Notes: generated by a model from the letters alone, not told the origin. Shown: positions 12,421-24,699, counted from the first letter of the stretch. The stretch is DNA of 64,000 nt from Notamacropus eugenii (GCF_028372415.1 NC_092873.1:353896660-353960659), one strand, 5' to 3'. Translations and numbers: made by a program.

Positions 12421-15400
12421 ATAACCCTATATGGTTCCTGCTGTACATATATTGTGAGACCCTTGTCTTACATGGTTATGGTACTTGTTAGTCTACAACT
12501 TGAGTCTCAACTGATAAAACCCTTCTTAAATCAGGACCAGTACAAAGTTAAAGCAGCCAACCTCAGCAGCTGTTTTCTTGACCATTTGGTGTAACTTTCC
12601 CAAATTGGTGACAGCCTATTAGGAGCCAGGCACCCAAGATGTTAGTGAAGTAATTATAGATTGTTTTAGCCCCAAGGCACTATCCATAACTGTGCCTTGC
12701 CTGTGAGGGCCACTTGTGAGCCTATGGGGAAAAATAGAAGGCTATGAGACCTTCAGGAAAGGTGTTAGGGGACACAGAGAAAAGGATAAGGAGTCATAGG
12801 ATGCCACCAAGTGACAGGTGCCACAAGATGTCTGCCTTTGTTACATAACTTAAGATAATTTTTGTTGGTACCCTTGGTACCCATTGCATTTTACTGTTTA
12901 ACAATATCCATTCTACTTCAAGAATGTTGGGCCTTTGTCCTTATTGATTTGATTTTTCTTTCTTTTCCACCTAAGGTATTTTGGTGGCCACGCTCCAGTT
13001 GCAAAGAACCAAATAAAGCTGCATGGTTGATAAGGGAAGTGAAGAGCAAATGGGAAGAAGGAACAGTTAGGACTTTCTGTACAAAATGTTTGATTCCCAG
13101 ATAAGGCACAGAAGAAGCACACAACAACAAAGTTCTTGAGGTGGGAATGCCACCTGCCAGCTCTTAATCCCTTGTTGGGATCATACAACTGGATCAGCTC
13201 CTCGGAAAGGTGGAAAAAGTCTCAGTACTGTTTCTTTTTCAGAAGTTTTATTTTTGATATTTCCATTTTCAGGATGGAAAACAGTCTTAAAAGCAGCTGG
13301 AGATTGTGCCCATTTGAGGTGGGTTTGGGAAAGAGCTGCCCCAATCAGTGACAAGAAAGGGCTTATGAACAGACCCTTTGGTGCTCTGCAGTGGAGAAAA
13401 CATGTCATAAGTAATAGGGACCTGAGGGAGGTCAGAATGAGGAATTTGGCGTTCCCTAGTTAAGAGCCTTTTGTATAAAGTATAGGCTCCTTAGAGGATC
13501 TGATGAATAAGGGCAGACAATATGGAACAAAATATTGTGGGAAAGAAACTGACAAATGGGTCGTGTTCACAACGAATTTGAAGTCTTTTCACACCTGTTT
13601 GAGGTCTGAGATTTTGAAATCACATGCCTCTGACATTTAGAAGCTTTTAAAATTTGCTCTACCTATTTCCTGAAATCTGTGACCTCAGGGTACTTCTGTT
13701 CCTTCTAAACAGGAAGAAATAAAAAAAAGCATTTTAGTTCTCCCTTCTCTCCTATAGCAGCACATTTTACTCCGGACATGGTACATCCCATCGCTTCTAC
13801 AAAGGAAATAGTATTTTTATTGTTGCTTGAATGATTCAAAGCCCCAATTGTGGTTTCATATTCTTCATGGAAACATGTAGTGTTTCCCTGCTAATCCATC
13901 CACCAGTTACATAGAATGAGGATAGAGGTGAGGGACAAAACCATTGCCCTTTTTCTAGAGATGCTATCCCCAGAGTTCAGGATCCTTAGAATCAGCAGAG
14001 TGTTAAATCTCATGTTTTAAAGTTTATCTTCCTGTCTAAGCATGCCATTCAGCTTCTGGACTAGGGAGGTAGCAAGGGGGTGAAGAATACTATGGATCAC
14101 TGCCCTTCTTTTGATGAGAAATCCAATCCAGTGCTGATTTGTAAGCTTTTCTGTCCTATGGCATTGACCCTTAAGTATTTCTGTTGAAAGGGAAAATGCA
14201 GGGAGGCTTTTTGGAAGCTTAAAACTTGTCCCAAAGGTGACCATTACCTGACTCTGAATGATAAGCTTTTGAGATTGTTGTCATGTGGAATTGACTGATT
14301 GGAAATTTCATATTAAGATGTAAACTTATAAAAATTCTGATCTAAGAGGAACTGCAGTATAAAGAAGACTGTTCATGCCCTGCAATAGGTGCTCCATGAA
14401 ACTGTCTCCACAGTTCCCCTGTGTTTATCTCTACTTCATATTACTGTTAACAAACCAAGATCGTGGTTTCCTGAAAGTCTGGAGTGGGGCCTGAAGTGTG
14501 TCTCAGTAATTTGTAGAAATACCTCATTTGGAAGCATTGACTACTGAAGGCTGAGATGGTGACTCCTCCTGTCACATGTCCCCCATCTCAAATGATTGGT
14601 CTCCCAAACTATAAATCTTTAAAAGGATGTAAAGACACCTAGGAAATCTGGCCATGAAATCTGTTTTGCAGTATTAACATAGCCCGCCACTCATATCACA
14701 AGGATCATTTCCTTTCTGTGGCTCTTAAAGGAACACTGTTAATGAAGAAATAGACTGAGCACCTGTGAACCTTGATCCTGAAGAGGAAAGTTGGGATCAG
14801 AAAAAGACAGATGCTGAACCCCTATTTTCTTTGTCTATTGCTAATGAAAGATTGATCTTCCGGTATTTTCAAGGTATTGTGGGGATTCAAAAGGAGTCTG
14901 GAATCTGATTCCTGCCCTAAGTTTAGATAAGAATTTGGGGAGATACTTTACATTACACAAAGCATTTAAAAAACAGTGTTACAATGTAGAATCAACTGCC
15001 AAATTGCAGTAGATGTTTAATAGGAGTTAAGGGAGCGGTCTCTGTGAAGTAGAAGCAGGCAGGGAAGGCTTTGTAGATGTGAAACTTGAAAGCTTGGTGG
15101 GATTGAAATAGGCAGAAAGAGATAGAGCAGCATGAGTAGATACCCAGAAGGAGTGAGACATGTTGGGAACCACAGAGCCCCAAGCCATACTAGTTACATG
15201 CATCAGCTTTGAGTTTTTCCTCCTTTTCTTTCAGCTCATTGGTTTATAGTAGAAACCTCCAAGATTCATCAGCAGATCTGAACCCCAAGAGGGTATCTGG
15301 AGGCAGACTGCTGAGTGGTCTTCAAGAACTACTTTCCGCTTTCCTGGCAGCCTCTCAGGGCCCTCTGAAAACTGCCAACCCCCACCTATTGTTCCACAGG

Positions 15401-18400
15401 GACAGTTGAGGAAGTAATGTGTAACATTGCCCTTTTCTCTAAAGGCATTTGGATTTCACTGGCATTATTTGAATTCTCAAATCCTCAAACTGACCTGAAA
15501 AATTGACAGTTCTCCCCACGTCTTCCCTCTCCTTGGTTGCAGAGGCAGCTGCCCTGCTGGCAGCCTCTTGCTGGTTGCTCATCCCACAGCAGGGTATGGT
15601 AGAGCAGAAAAGGGTGGGAAGGGACTTGGCTGTCCTCAGGAAGTGAGTCTGGGAACAACAGAAAATGGTGGCTGAAGGAGTGGCTGAAGTGACCCTGAAA
15701 AATCAGGCCCAAGGGGTTGGAAGTAGAACAGGGAAAGGCCGAGCAGCTATGCTAGAAACATATACCCTTCATGCCCTCCTTCAGATACCTTCTGATTAGA
15801 CTGACTTACCTACCTCTTCCTCATTCACATTAAACTCGATGAAAATGGCAAGTTTACTCATGAACTCATTCTTCCCTACTCCCGTTTTCTTTTTAAGTCA
15901 CAAAAACTGGAAAAGACAGAGGATCATCACTTCCAAAAGGGTTGGCTTGGGCAAGTGATGTCAGTTGCACCCTTGGGCTATTTGCAAAGCAGACTCACTG
16001 AATTAATCCTCTTGTCCATTATTTACTGTAACCTTCCTTAGGACAGGAAAAGATTTAGACTTATGTGAGCTAGTGACAACTACTGCTATAACTTGCTATT
16101 ACTTGAAATTCGTATGCTGCGATGGGGGTAGGGAGGGTGGGACTTGTGGGGAGATATACATCTATGGGTGAGGACAGATGGCTTTGAGGCTCCTGATCAA
16201 TAATGTTTGCCTTGGCCTGGGGACCTAGTGGCCCTGTGCCTAGATATAATGATTGGAACCCTCTGGAGCCTGAGCTGCCTCAGGGAAGGGACTTGGAAAG
16301 GGGTGGGGCCAACTCCATTCTGTTTCTAGTAGAGCTGCTTATATAAAAACCCCTTCTCTTTATTAAGATTGGGAACAGTGTGGAGGTGACAGGAGCTTCC
16401 AACCCACTCTGCTCCCAAGAAGAGTTGAGGGAGGTCAGGGCACCCAAGAGAGGTGCTGGAGATGAGGCAAAAGGAGAGAGACATGCTAGGAGAAGGCCCA
16501 GCCTCTCAGGTCTTTGCTCTGGGCTTCTGGAACAGCAAAGCTTTCCTGAACCCTCTGCTCTTAGCAGAAAAAATGTTTTTGTTTTCTCTTTTACCTTCCT
16601 TGTTGCCTCTAACTTCCTTTTGAGCTCTGGGGTTGAAAGTCCCGGCAATGATTCTAAGAGGTCTGAAAGTCTGGGTGCATGTCTGTTTTCACTTACAGAA
16701 TTGTTACCCATCATTTGGGGAGTTGGGAGCATCTCTGTTGGGGGGGACCTGACATGTTTGCCAAGCTTAAGAAAATGTCCTCTGCCCCCAAGGGAGGAGC
16801 TTTAGAGTTAGACATTTTCCCTATGGGAATCTTTTGGTTTGGTTTGTGGGGGGTGGGGAGGGTCAGAAGAGGGAGAGGGTAAGTGCTTTTATCTATAGTC
16901 TCCAACATAGCTGGTCTTACACTGAATTTGTGCTATTGCATACATGTAGCCATCTTTCTTTTCACTGCAGCAGTGTTTATTGGTAGTTCAAAATGATTTA
17001 TTTGCTCCTGGGGAGTAAAACTTTTTTTATTTAAAAAGAAAAAAAATTAATGAACCAACCTCCCCCTCTCCCTTTAAAATGACCTTTATAATAATTGTCT
17101 AAGGATTATTGGGTCATAAGACTTAAGAAGGCAGAGTCAAGTACAGAAGTCCTTGAGACATCCAGTTATAACCTGGAGAACGTGATCCTTCATGCTCAGC
17201 ACAATCTAGAGGAGGATTTGGAAGTGATAGATTTGGGGTAGGGGTGGGGTATAGGGGGTAAGCCACAAAGACAGGAAAGCTAGGGATCCAGGTGCTGCAG
17301 TTAAAACAGAAATGGTGATGCACTGTTTTTAAAGTTTTATTTTCTGACACAAGGAAAAACCTTTACTTTACATGCAGATTATGTGACATTTCTGTATTTG
17401 TCCTCTTCACTCCTTTTCCCTTTTCTGGCTTGGTGCTGCCACCATGTTCCTTCCTCATTCTTCCTGTTGTTCTCCATCGGTCTCTTTCCAGCCAGCCCTG
17501 CATGCTGGGTTTGTTGACTCATCATCATTTGTATTTCATCTCATCTTAAAGAGTCCATGGAACACTTCCCACAGAAGGGCATGAGGCAGCAGCCTAGAAG
17601 GAAGTCAGGCAGCCAACAGTAGGATAGACTTAAATGTATGGTCGCAGCTGGACTGCGATCTTCTTTGCCCCTAGAGAAGGAATGCAAGAAAAACACAGTT
17701 TATACCCTTTACCAAAACTAAGGTGGTCAGTCACAGATGTAGAGCCTCAGCTCAGAAGCTGGAGTCTTCTCTGTCTTAGCTCCTCAGCCTGCAGAAGTGG
17801 ATCAAGAACATCTGCTTGATTTCTCCCACCCAGGATTCTCTCTTGGGAAGGTTCTAACCCCTAGAGTTGCACCATGAATTTTCCAAAGAACATCAAAATC
17901 CAGACACTGATCTCTTGCAAGATTAGCTTGTTTGAATGCAGAAACTGGTGTTGTCAGTGACAAAACCATTATCTGTCTATTCGTGTTCTAGGGAAACTTT
18001 AAAAGCAGGGTGCTCAAATCTGGGCTCAGGTTGTTTGCTCATTCTCAACCAGAAGCTAGCCAGTCCCTTCCCCTTTACTTCCCACCCCCAACTTTATGCC
18101 CTTCTTGAAATCATCCTCACTACCACCAGCCCAAAGTGACCTGGCTTCTTTTCCCACTGAGTTTGGACATATTTTTCTTCCTACCTTCCCCTTGTTCCCT
18201 ATCTTTTGTGCTTAATTTATTAAAATAGTTGCTGTATAATTTATTTTCATAAACTATTAAAATGTACTAAATGGTTAAAAAATAGACTTGCAGGCCAATC
18301 TTTAAGGGGGGAAGAGTATGGGGGATGGGAAGATGTTTTGATATAAACATAACAAATGCACTTTGGGTGTGTTTTGGTATTTTTCTTGGGGTGGGGGGTG

Positions 18401-18658
18401 GGGGGATGTTTGGATGTACCTGTAGATTAGTTACAGAATGGGGATTGTCTGTATATATTGTATTAATAGGCATGTTTGGACTCTTGTATTCAGACATTAG
18501 TAGCTGCTGCAGGTCCTGTTTGGAAATCCCATGTAAAATTCCCAGTTTTTTTGTAAGTGTTGGTGCGGGAGACATTTGACTCTTGTGTTTGTATCTCCTT
18601 TTTATGACTGTTGTTCAGACCCATGTCTTTTTTGGGGATGGGTGGGAAGGGGATTTGA

Positions 18659-18664
18659 AATAAA
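18659..18664 (+). terminator. SOCS7: Polyadenylation signal AATAAA, SOCS7
   Basis: The hexamer AATAAA is followed 15-25 bases later by a GT-rich stretch (TTTGTGTTGGTTTC), the usual downstream element. Cleavage is expected near 18677-18682. The upstream 500 bases are AT-rich and repeat-free. Other AATAAA hexamers occur, but this one combines position, downstream element and the end of the repeat-poor block. Confidence 0.75.
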
Positions 18665-18934
18665 AATGTTTAGAAATGGCTTTGTGTTGGTTTCTCTCTA
18701 GCTTCCTTGGCCATATCACACAACTTCATCCCTAATAATTAGTATTATTTACTCTTTAATGGAGTCAGATGGCCTTCCTCTAAAGATTGGGCAAATTCCT
18801 GGATGCCAGGTAGAATTTTCAAAGGGGAACTTGTGAGATTTAATGATGCCAGAAGGGATGTCGGGCAGAAGCATATGGCACTTGGTAGATGTCTGTTGAT
18901 AATAATTGTTGACATTTACACAATGTACTTTATA

Positions 18935-19090
18935 TCCATCTTATTACAAAACCTTTATGAAGTCCATATTCCAGGTATCATTCTCATTTTACAGATAGGA
19001 AAACTAAGACCCAGAGACAATAAGTGACTCACCAGTGGTCCTATTTGTCTGAGTTGAGAATTTGAATAAGTCTCACTGGAGTCCCCAGTC
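18935..19090 (-). mobile_element. MIR-type SINE fragment
   Basis: Antisense blocks TCATTCTCATTTTACAGATA, GGAAAACTAAGACCCAGAGA and AATAAGTGACTCACCAG follow the MIR order. Confidence 0.6.
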
Positions 19091-20419
19091 CATCCATGTT
19101 TCCACTTCCTTTCTTGTCTAACTCTTTTCCCTTTTCCTGTCCACCCACAAAAAATGGAGGTTGTTTCAGGCCATTGACCAAAGGCCTCCCTATCACAGGA
19201 TCATAGATTTGTAGGCGTAAGATTTGGGGGTGGGGAAGAGTAAGAAAAGGAAAGAAATTTGTTGAGAAATGTGGTCAGTCAGGTGACCCCAAGATGCCTT
19301 GTTTGAGATTGGTGGTGGAGACTGAATTTGTTTTAGAGAATAGTGGATCTCCATTGTCTCCTTCCTTTTTGTAGCATCATTGTAGTGTGGACCATTACCA
19401 CTTCTAGTCCACTATCCTCATTTTTTTTTTTTTTTAATATATTAGGAAACTCAAATCCCTGGAAGGAACAAGATCACACAAGAGCAACCAAGATTCATTC
19501 TCAGCCCCATTCTGCTGATTCAGTAAGATGGAAACTTTAGAAATAGCTGCACCAGTTCTAAGCGCCTTCAATTTAGGAATTACATTTTTGTAGATCCTAA
19601 TGGAGAAGGAGAAGCAGCAAAATCTGTCAACTGGTGATAAAGTATTCTAATCCCACTTAAACTTCCTTTTCTCCCTCTGCTGTCTTTTAATAATCTCTCT
19701 TCATGTAGTACTGCCATGGCCTTTCCCTCTTTCTGAGACTAGACCAAAGGGCAGTATTGAAGGCAATACAACTGAAAACATGGGGACTTTGAGAGTTTGC
19801 TTCAACAGTTTTTCCCTCTACAAAATCAGGAGACAGTGAAAAGGAAAAATGAAGCCTAAAATTTAAATGCTGAGGCATTTGATAATTCTGCCTAAGAGCC
19901 TTCAACATCATAACTACAACACTTAGACCTTCTTAGATTTTAACCTGGATCTTTAGGAGTTTAGGTTGCTTCAGCCATCCTCAGGAGAGAGTCACCTAGA
20001 CACTTAGTGTAAAAAAAGAAAAATGTCAAGTTTCTCTGTGATTGAACTTGTGAGTCGTGGCTGCATTTTCTCCATAAAGAAAGTCAGTATAGCAGTCAAA
20101 CAAACATACAGTTACCTAACCCCAGAACTGTGGAAAAACACTATATTCACTAAGTCTCCCTATCTGGAATTCATTGACCATCTTATGAAGACACACTAGC
20201 ATGTCTGTCTGGAGGACCCAAGCAACTGCTATGGCAACCACATAGATAGATGTTTTTTTGTAAACAAGGAATAAATTGAATTGTGCTTTAAAAAAATAAC
20301 CATTTGGTTGTTTTGTGCAAAAGACTATGCTAGGTTCATAGAAGTAATCTATAGTCTCTACCCTCATGGAGTTTACAATTCAATAGTATGATAACAGTAT
20401 GATAAATTTTTACTATCCT
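19091..20419. other. Intergenic, no supported feature
   Basis: Unique-looking sequence downstream of SOCS7. Short open frames have no recognisable protein and no splice context. There is a short T-run near 19420. Nothing else is supported. Confidence 0.5.
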
Positions 20420-20430
20420 AATTCACGATA

Positions 20431-20670
20431 GGGCAGCTAGGTGGTGCTAGGATAGAGTGCTGGGCCCAGGAGTCAGGAAGACTCATCTTCATGAGTTCAA
20501 ATCCAACCTATGACACTAGCTGTGTGATCTAGAGAACTTAACCCTGTTTGCCTCAGTTTCTCATCTGTAAAATGAGCAGCTAGTGAAGGAAATGGCAAAG
20601 CACTCCAATATCTTTGCTAACAAAACCCCAAAATATGGTCACGAAGAATTGGACACAACGTAAACAACAA
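20431..20670 (+). mobile_element. Marsupial tRNA-headed SINE, full length, with TSD
   Basis: Starts GGGCAGCTAGGTGGTGC, followed by GATAGAGTGCTGGGC (B-box-like head), the MIR-like CORE (GCCTCAGTTTCTCATCTG, AAATGAGC) and the tail GGCAAAGCACTCCAATATC, AAAACCCCAAAATATGG, ending in ACAACAA. It is flanked by an 11-bp duplication AATTCACGATA (20420-20430) and AATTCATGATA (20671-20681). This family is the commonest SINE in the window. Confidence 0.9.
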
Positions 20671-21049
20671 AATTCATGATAATATGAGCATTGGACTAGC
20701 TGAAGTTCAGCCTTTCATATTTCATGGGGGGATAGGGTGGGGAAGGAAAGACAAAAACATGTAAACAAGATAGGCTGAAGAATGTTTAACCTACTAGAGA
20801 ACTTTTCAATCTCTTGTTAGCATATGTTTGAGTACAATGCTAATTATAAGTAGTTTTTGTCTTTCAGAACCTGTATATGCCAACATCAGAGTAGTTAATA
20901 ATTTGAATGTTTATTTCGAATAAATAAAATTTTAAGTTTCTTTTTAAAAATATGCCATAAAGTCTTTTCTTTTAAACTCATTTAGGTGGGTGGTTTTTCT
21001 AATAGTTCAAATCAGTGATATTTTGTTAGACGTAGGATTTGAGGTATGG

Positions 21050-21165
21050 TATAGGTGACCATAGATTAGTCTCATTTGACTTGTAGTAAACTAAAGCTCG
21101 GAGAAGTTGAATAACTTGTGTAAGGTAAATAAAATGATGGCAGGAAGATCCTTCCCAAATTCCAG
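21050..21165 (-). mobile_element. MIR/MIR3-type fragment
   Basis: Antisense-type sequence CTCATTTGACTTGTAGTAAA, CTAAAGCTCGGAGAAGTTGA and ATAACTTGTGTAAGG. It abuts the HAL1-like element. Confidence 0.5.
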
Positions 21166-21199
21166 CGAGATATCTTAATGTAAACATGATTTTGGTTTC

Positions 21200-23130
21200 T
21201 CTCCAAAACCTCCAAAATAAATGTGCAATGGTCCCAGGCCATGGAAGAGCTCAAAAAGGATTTTGAAAATCAAGTAAGAGAGGTGGAGGGAAAAATTGGG
21301 AAGAGAAATGAGAGCAATGCAAGAAAATCATGAAAAGCAAGTCAACAAGCTCACTAAAGGAGACCTAAAAAAATGCTGAAGAAAATAACACCTTAAAAAT
21401 AGGCTAATTCAATTGGCAAAAGAGGTCCAAAAAGCCAATGAGGAGAAGAATGCTTTAAAAAGCAGAATTAGCCAAATGGAAAAGGAAGTTCAAAAACTCA
21501 CTGAAGAAAATAGTTCTTTAAAAATTAGAATGAAACAGATGGAAGCTAATAACTTGATGAGAAACCAAAAAATTACAAAACAAAAGAACAAAAAAGTGGA
21601 AGATAATGTGAACTATCTCATTGGAAAAACAATTGACCTAGAAAATCGATTCAGGAGAAACAATTTAAAAATTATAGGACTACCTGAAAGCCATGATCAA
21701 AAAAAGAGCCTAGACATCATCTTTCATGAAATTATCAAGGAAAACTGCCCTGATATTCTAGAACCATAGGGCAAAATAAATATTGAAAGAATCCACTGAT
21801 CACCTCCTGAAAGAGATCCAAAAAGAGAAACTCCTAGGAATATTGTAGCCAAATTCCAGAATTCCCAGGTCAAGAAGAATATTGCAAGCAGCTAGAAAGA
21901 AACAATTTGAGTGTTGTGGAAATAGAATCAGGATAACACAAGATCTAGCAACTTCTACATATGATATTCCAGAAGTCAAAGGAACTAGGATTAAAACCAA
22001 GAATTACCTACCCAGCAAAACTGAGTATAATACTTCAGGGGAAAAATTGGTCATTCAATGAAACAGAGGACTTTCAAGCATTCTTGATGAAAAGACCAAA
22101 GCTGAAAAGAAAATTTGACTTTCAAACACAATTATCAAGAGAAGCATGAAAAGGTAAATAGGAGAGAGAAATCACAAGGGACTTACTAAAGTTGAACTGT
22201 TTATATTACTACATGGAAAGATAATATTTGTAACTCTTGAAACTTTTCTCAGTATCTGGGTAGTTGGAGGGATTACACACACACACACACACACACAGAG
22301 CACAGGGTGAATTGAATAGGAAGGGATCATATCTAAAAAAATAAAATTAAGGGATGAGAGAGGAATATATTGAGAGGAGAAAGGGAGAAATGGAATGGGG
22401 CAAATTATCTCATAAAAGAGGCAAGAAAAAGCTTTTCCAATGGAGGGGAAAAGGGAGGAGATGAGAGTGAAAAAGTGAAGCTTACTCTCATCACATTTGG
22501 CCCAAGGAAGCAATAACATGCTCACTCAATTTGGTATGAAAACCTATTTTACACTACAGGAAAGTAGGGGAGAAGGGGAGAAGCAAGATGGAAGGGATGA
22601 TGAAAGGGAGGCCAAACGGGAAGAGGGAGTAATTTAGAAGTAAACACTCTTGGAGAGAGACAAGGTCCAAAGAGAGAACAGAATAAATGGGGGACAGGAT
22701 AGGATGGAGAGAAATGTAGTTAGTCTTATACAACATGACTTTTATAGAAGTCATTTGCAAAACTACATATATATATATAGCCTATATTGAATTGCTTGCC
22801 TTCTCAGTGGGGATGGGTGGGGAGGGAGGAAGGAAGAGAAGTTGGAACTCAAAGTTTTAGGAACAAATGTTCAGAAATGTTTTTGTATATAACTGGAAAA
22901 TAAGAAATGCAGGTAATGGGGTATAGAAATTTATCTTGCCCTACAGGACAAGAGAAAAGGTGGGGATAAGGGAAGGGAGGGGTGTTAGTATGGAGGGTAC
23001 ATTGGTGGAAGGGGCAATCAGAATGCAAGGCGTTTTGGGGTGGGGGGAGGGGAGAGATGGGGAGAAAATTTGGAACTCAAAATTTTGTGGAAATGAATGT
23101 TGAAAACTTAAATAAATTTAAAAAAGAAAA
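21200..23130 (+). mobile_element. HAL1-like L1 derivative: ORF1 plus 3'UTR, no ORF2
   Basis: The element carries an L1 ORF1-like frame (see 21236-22149) followed directly by about 950 bases of purine-rich 3'UTR and a terminal block (TTTGTGGAAATGAATGTTG, AAAACTTAAATAAATT) with an A-rich tail near 23100-23130. No reverse transcriptase sequence lies between. This ORF1-only layout is that of HAL1 ('half-L1') elements. The same 3' end appears in the antisense L1 end at 62462-62665. The 5' boundary is approximate. A (CA) tract sits in the 3'UTR at 22273-22298. Confidence 0.8.
21236..22149 (+). pseudogene. L1-type ORF1p remnant (coiled coil, RRM, C-terminal domain)
   Basis: ORF1p is the L1 RNA-binding chaperone. 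The longest open part, 21413-21769, begins inside a heptad-rich coiled coil (QKANEEKNALKSRISQMEKE) and continues to the start of the RRM-like core (FRRNNLKIIGLPES, then DIIFHEIIKENCPDILEP). After in-frame stops and a frame change the C-terminal domain is recognisable at 21961-22149 (KELGLKPRITYPAKLS, FLMKRPKLKRKF). It compares with FQPRISYPAKLSF and TTRPALKELLK of human L1 ORF1p. The frame has several interruptions, so it is not coding now. Upstream, 21236-21412 is more of the coiled coil in broken frames. Confidence 0.82.
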
Positions 23131-23195
23131 AATGATGTGCACATAATAGATGCTGAATAAACGTTTGTTGAGTAAGTGAATGAATGACTGGATAA

Positions 23196-23455
23196 ATCCT
23201 CAAGTCTCATCTATGAAGTCTTTCTTGGTACCACTCACTAAAAGAGATCCCTGTTGCCTGGAATCTTTCAGACCACTCTGACCTCTTCTGTGTACTTAAT
23301 CATTTTCTATTTTGTGCTACATACCTAATATCCCTATTGTGTACAACTAGCAGCTTCTTGAGGGCAAGGGATTACATCTTGGTGCATTTTGACATGCCCA
23401 GTGCCCAGCAGAGTGCCTCAGATATAGCAAATATTTTAAAAAGCCTTTGTTCAAT
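23196..23455 (+). mobile_element. L2 LINE, 3' end
   Basis: Sense-strand L2 3' landmarks in order: CAAGTCTCATCTATGAAGTC (aligned with 'cacctcctacatgaagcc' type sequence), CTTCTTGAGGGCAAGGGATT, GCCCAGTGCCCAGCAGAGTG, then GCAAATATTTTAAAAAGC. A second short L2-type end (GCACATAATAGATGCTGAA) lies at 23135-23190. Confidence 0.68.
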
Positions 23456-23464
23456 TGAATTGCT

Positions 23465-23600
23465 CACAGAATCATAAGATTTGGAGCTAGTAGGACCCTT
23501 GGAAGTCATCAACATTGATTTTACAAATGAAGAAACTGAGGCTCAGAGAGGATAAGGTCAAAAGTCACACAGGTAAGTAAGGTGCAGAGTGGTTGAAGGA
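23465..23600 (-). mobile_element. MIR3-type SINE fragment
   Basis: Antisense order: GGAGCTAGTAGGACCCTTGG, ACAAATGAAGAAACTGAGGC, TCAGAGAGGATAAGGTC, TCACACAGGTAAGTAAG. Confidence 0.7.
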
Positions 23601-23689
23601 GTGACTGGTTCTTTGAAGTAATTGTCCTGCCCAGAGTCAGTGGGAAGATTGAGAACCTCAGGAAATCTATTTTAGAAGAATAGCTTTTA

Positions 23690-23696
23690 GAAAAGG

Positions 23697-23733
<37 letters not shown>

Positions 23734-24295
23734 CACACAAAAAATATGTATAGCAGTTGTTTTTGTGGTGTCAAAGAATTGGAGATTGAAGGGGATGTTT
23801 ATCAATTGGGGAATGGCTGAACAAGTTGTGGTATGTGATTGTGATGGAATGCTATTCTCCTATAAGAAATGACAAAGCAGGATGGTTTCGGAAAAACCTG
23901 GGAAGACTTACATGTACTGATGCAAAGTGAGCAGAACCAGGAGAACACTGTATACTGTAACAGCTATATTGTAACAATGATTAGCCATGAAAGACTTAGC
24001 TACTCTAATCAATATAATGATGCAAGACAGTTCCAGAGGACTGATGAAAAATAATGCTATCCACCTCTGGAAAACTGATGCACACTGAGAGTAGACTGAA
24101 ACATTTTTTCATTTGTTTTTATTGCTTTTTTTAAAAAAAAATTGTTCTTTTGCAAAATGGCTAATCTGGAAATATGTTTTGCATGACTTTGCTTGTATAG
24201 TTGGTATCATATTGCCTCCTGAAGGGAAGAAGAGAATTGGCAACTCAAAGTTTTAAAAAATGAATGTTAAAATATAATTATTTCTTAAAAGCACA
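23690..24295 (+). mobile_element. L1 LINE, 3' end (3'UTR)
   Basis: Sense-strand marsupial L1 3' region. Landmarks are CAATTGGGGAATGGCTGAAC, GTGAGCAGAACCAGGAGAAC, CAGAGGACTGATGAAAAATA, TGGAAATATGTTTTGCATGA, then GGCAACTCAAAGTTTTA and an A/T-rich end. A (TG) repeat with ATACACACA occupies its 5' edge at 23699-23741. It is 5' truncated, with no ORF2 in frame. Confidence 0.78.
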
Positions 24296-24506
24296 TAAAA
24301 TTTTTATGCATTACTTTTAAAACTGTGAGGAAAAAAAGTGTAGCCTTTAGGAGAGGGACTTGCCACAGAGAGATACAGATAGAGTCAAGTGAGGGTAAGG
24401 AAGTGGCAAAAGACAGAAGAGCTCCTTGAGGAGTAGAGAATAGAAAAAACTCAATAGAAAACGTAGATATTGGAGGTTATATGCAGAGGTCTATGGCAGA
24501 CTTCCT

Positions 24507-24520
24507 CTGCCACCTAGTGG
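24507..24520 (-). promoter_or_regulatory. CTCF-type binding motif
   Basis: On the minus strand the site reads CCACTAGGTGGCAG, matching the vertebrate CTCF core CCASYAGRKGGCRS at all 14 positions. It lies in non-repeat sequence between the SOCS7 polyadenylation signal and the candidate ARHGAP23 promoter, where a domain boundary would be plausible. Binding is inferred from the motif alone. Confidence 0.55.
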
Positions 24521-24699
24521 CCAGTGTGAGCTATGTCGTTCTACGTATACGGGATGCTTGGAAAGGCATTTCTAACTTGACCCATAACCATTACTTAACA
24601 CTACATGGACCTATCCTGGGGGATAGTGCACACCCATTGGAAGGAAGCTGAGTTTTAACCTTCTTTGTGGTTCTGCTGGGAAGCCAGGCAGCTTCCATC

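Larger units (their letters stand above)
10361..18680 (+). other. SOCS7: SOCS7 3' untranslated region (may contain an intron)
   Basis: From the stop codon to the AATAAA at 18659 there is no further coding signal. The second half, about 13270-18680, is almost free of SINEs and LINEs, unlike its surroundings, which fits a long terminal exon; human SOCS7 also has a 3'UTR of several kilobases. The first part, 10400-13270, holds MIR3 copies and a SINE tail and may be an intron (see findings). Open frames here, such as the 150- and 141-codon antiparallel pair at 16280-16805, resemble no protein I know and are taken as chance. Confidence 0.75.

Noticed and set aside
16280-16805. Antiparallel open frames of 150 and 141 codons
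   Set aside because: They overlap almost completely on opposite strands, lie in the SOCS7 3'UTR and resemble no protein family I know.
20431-20500. tRNA gene in the SINE head
   Set aside because: The head has tRNA-like promoter boxes but no cloverleaf or anticodon arm worth supporting, and it repeats many times as part of a SINE.
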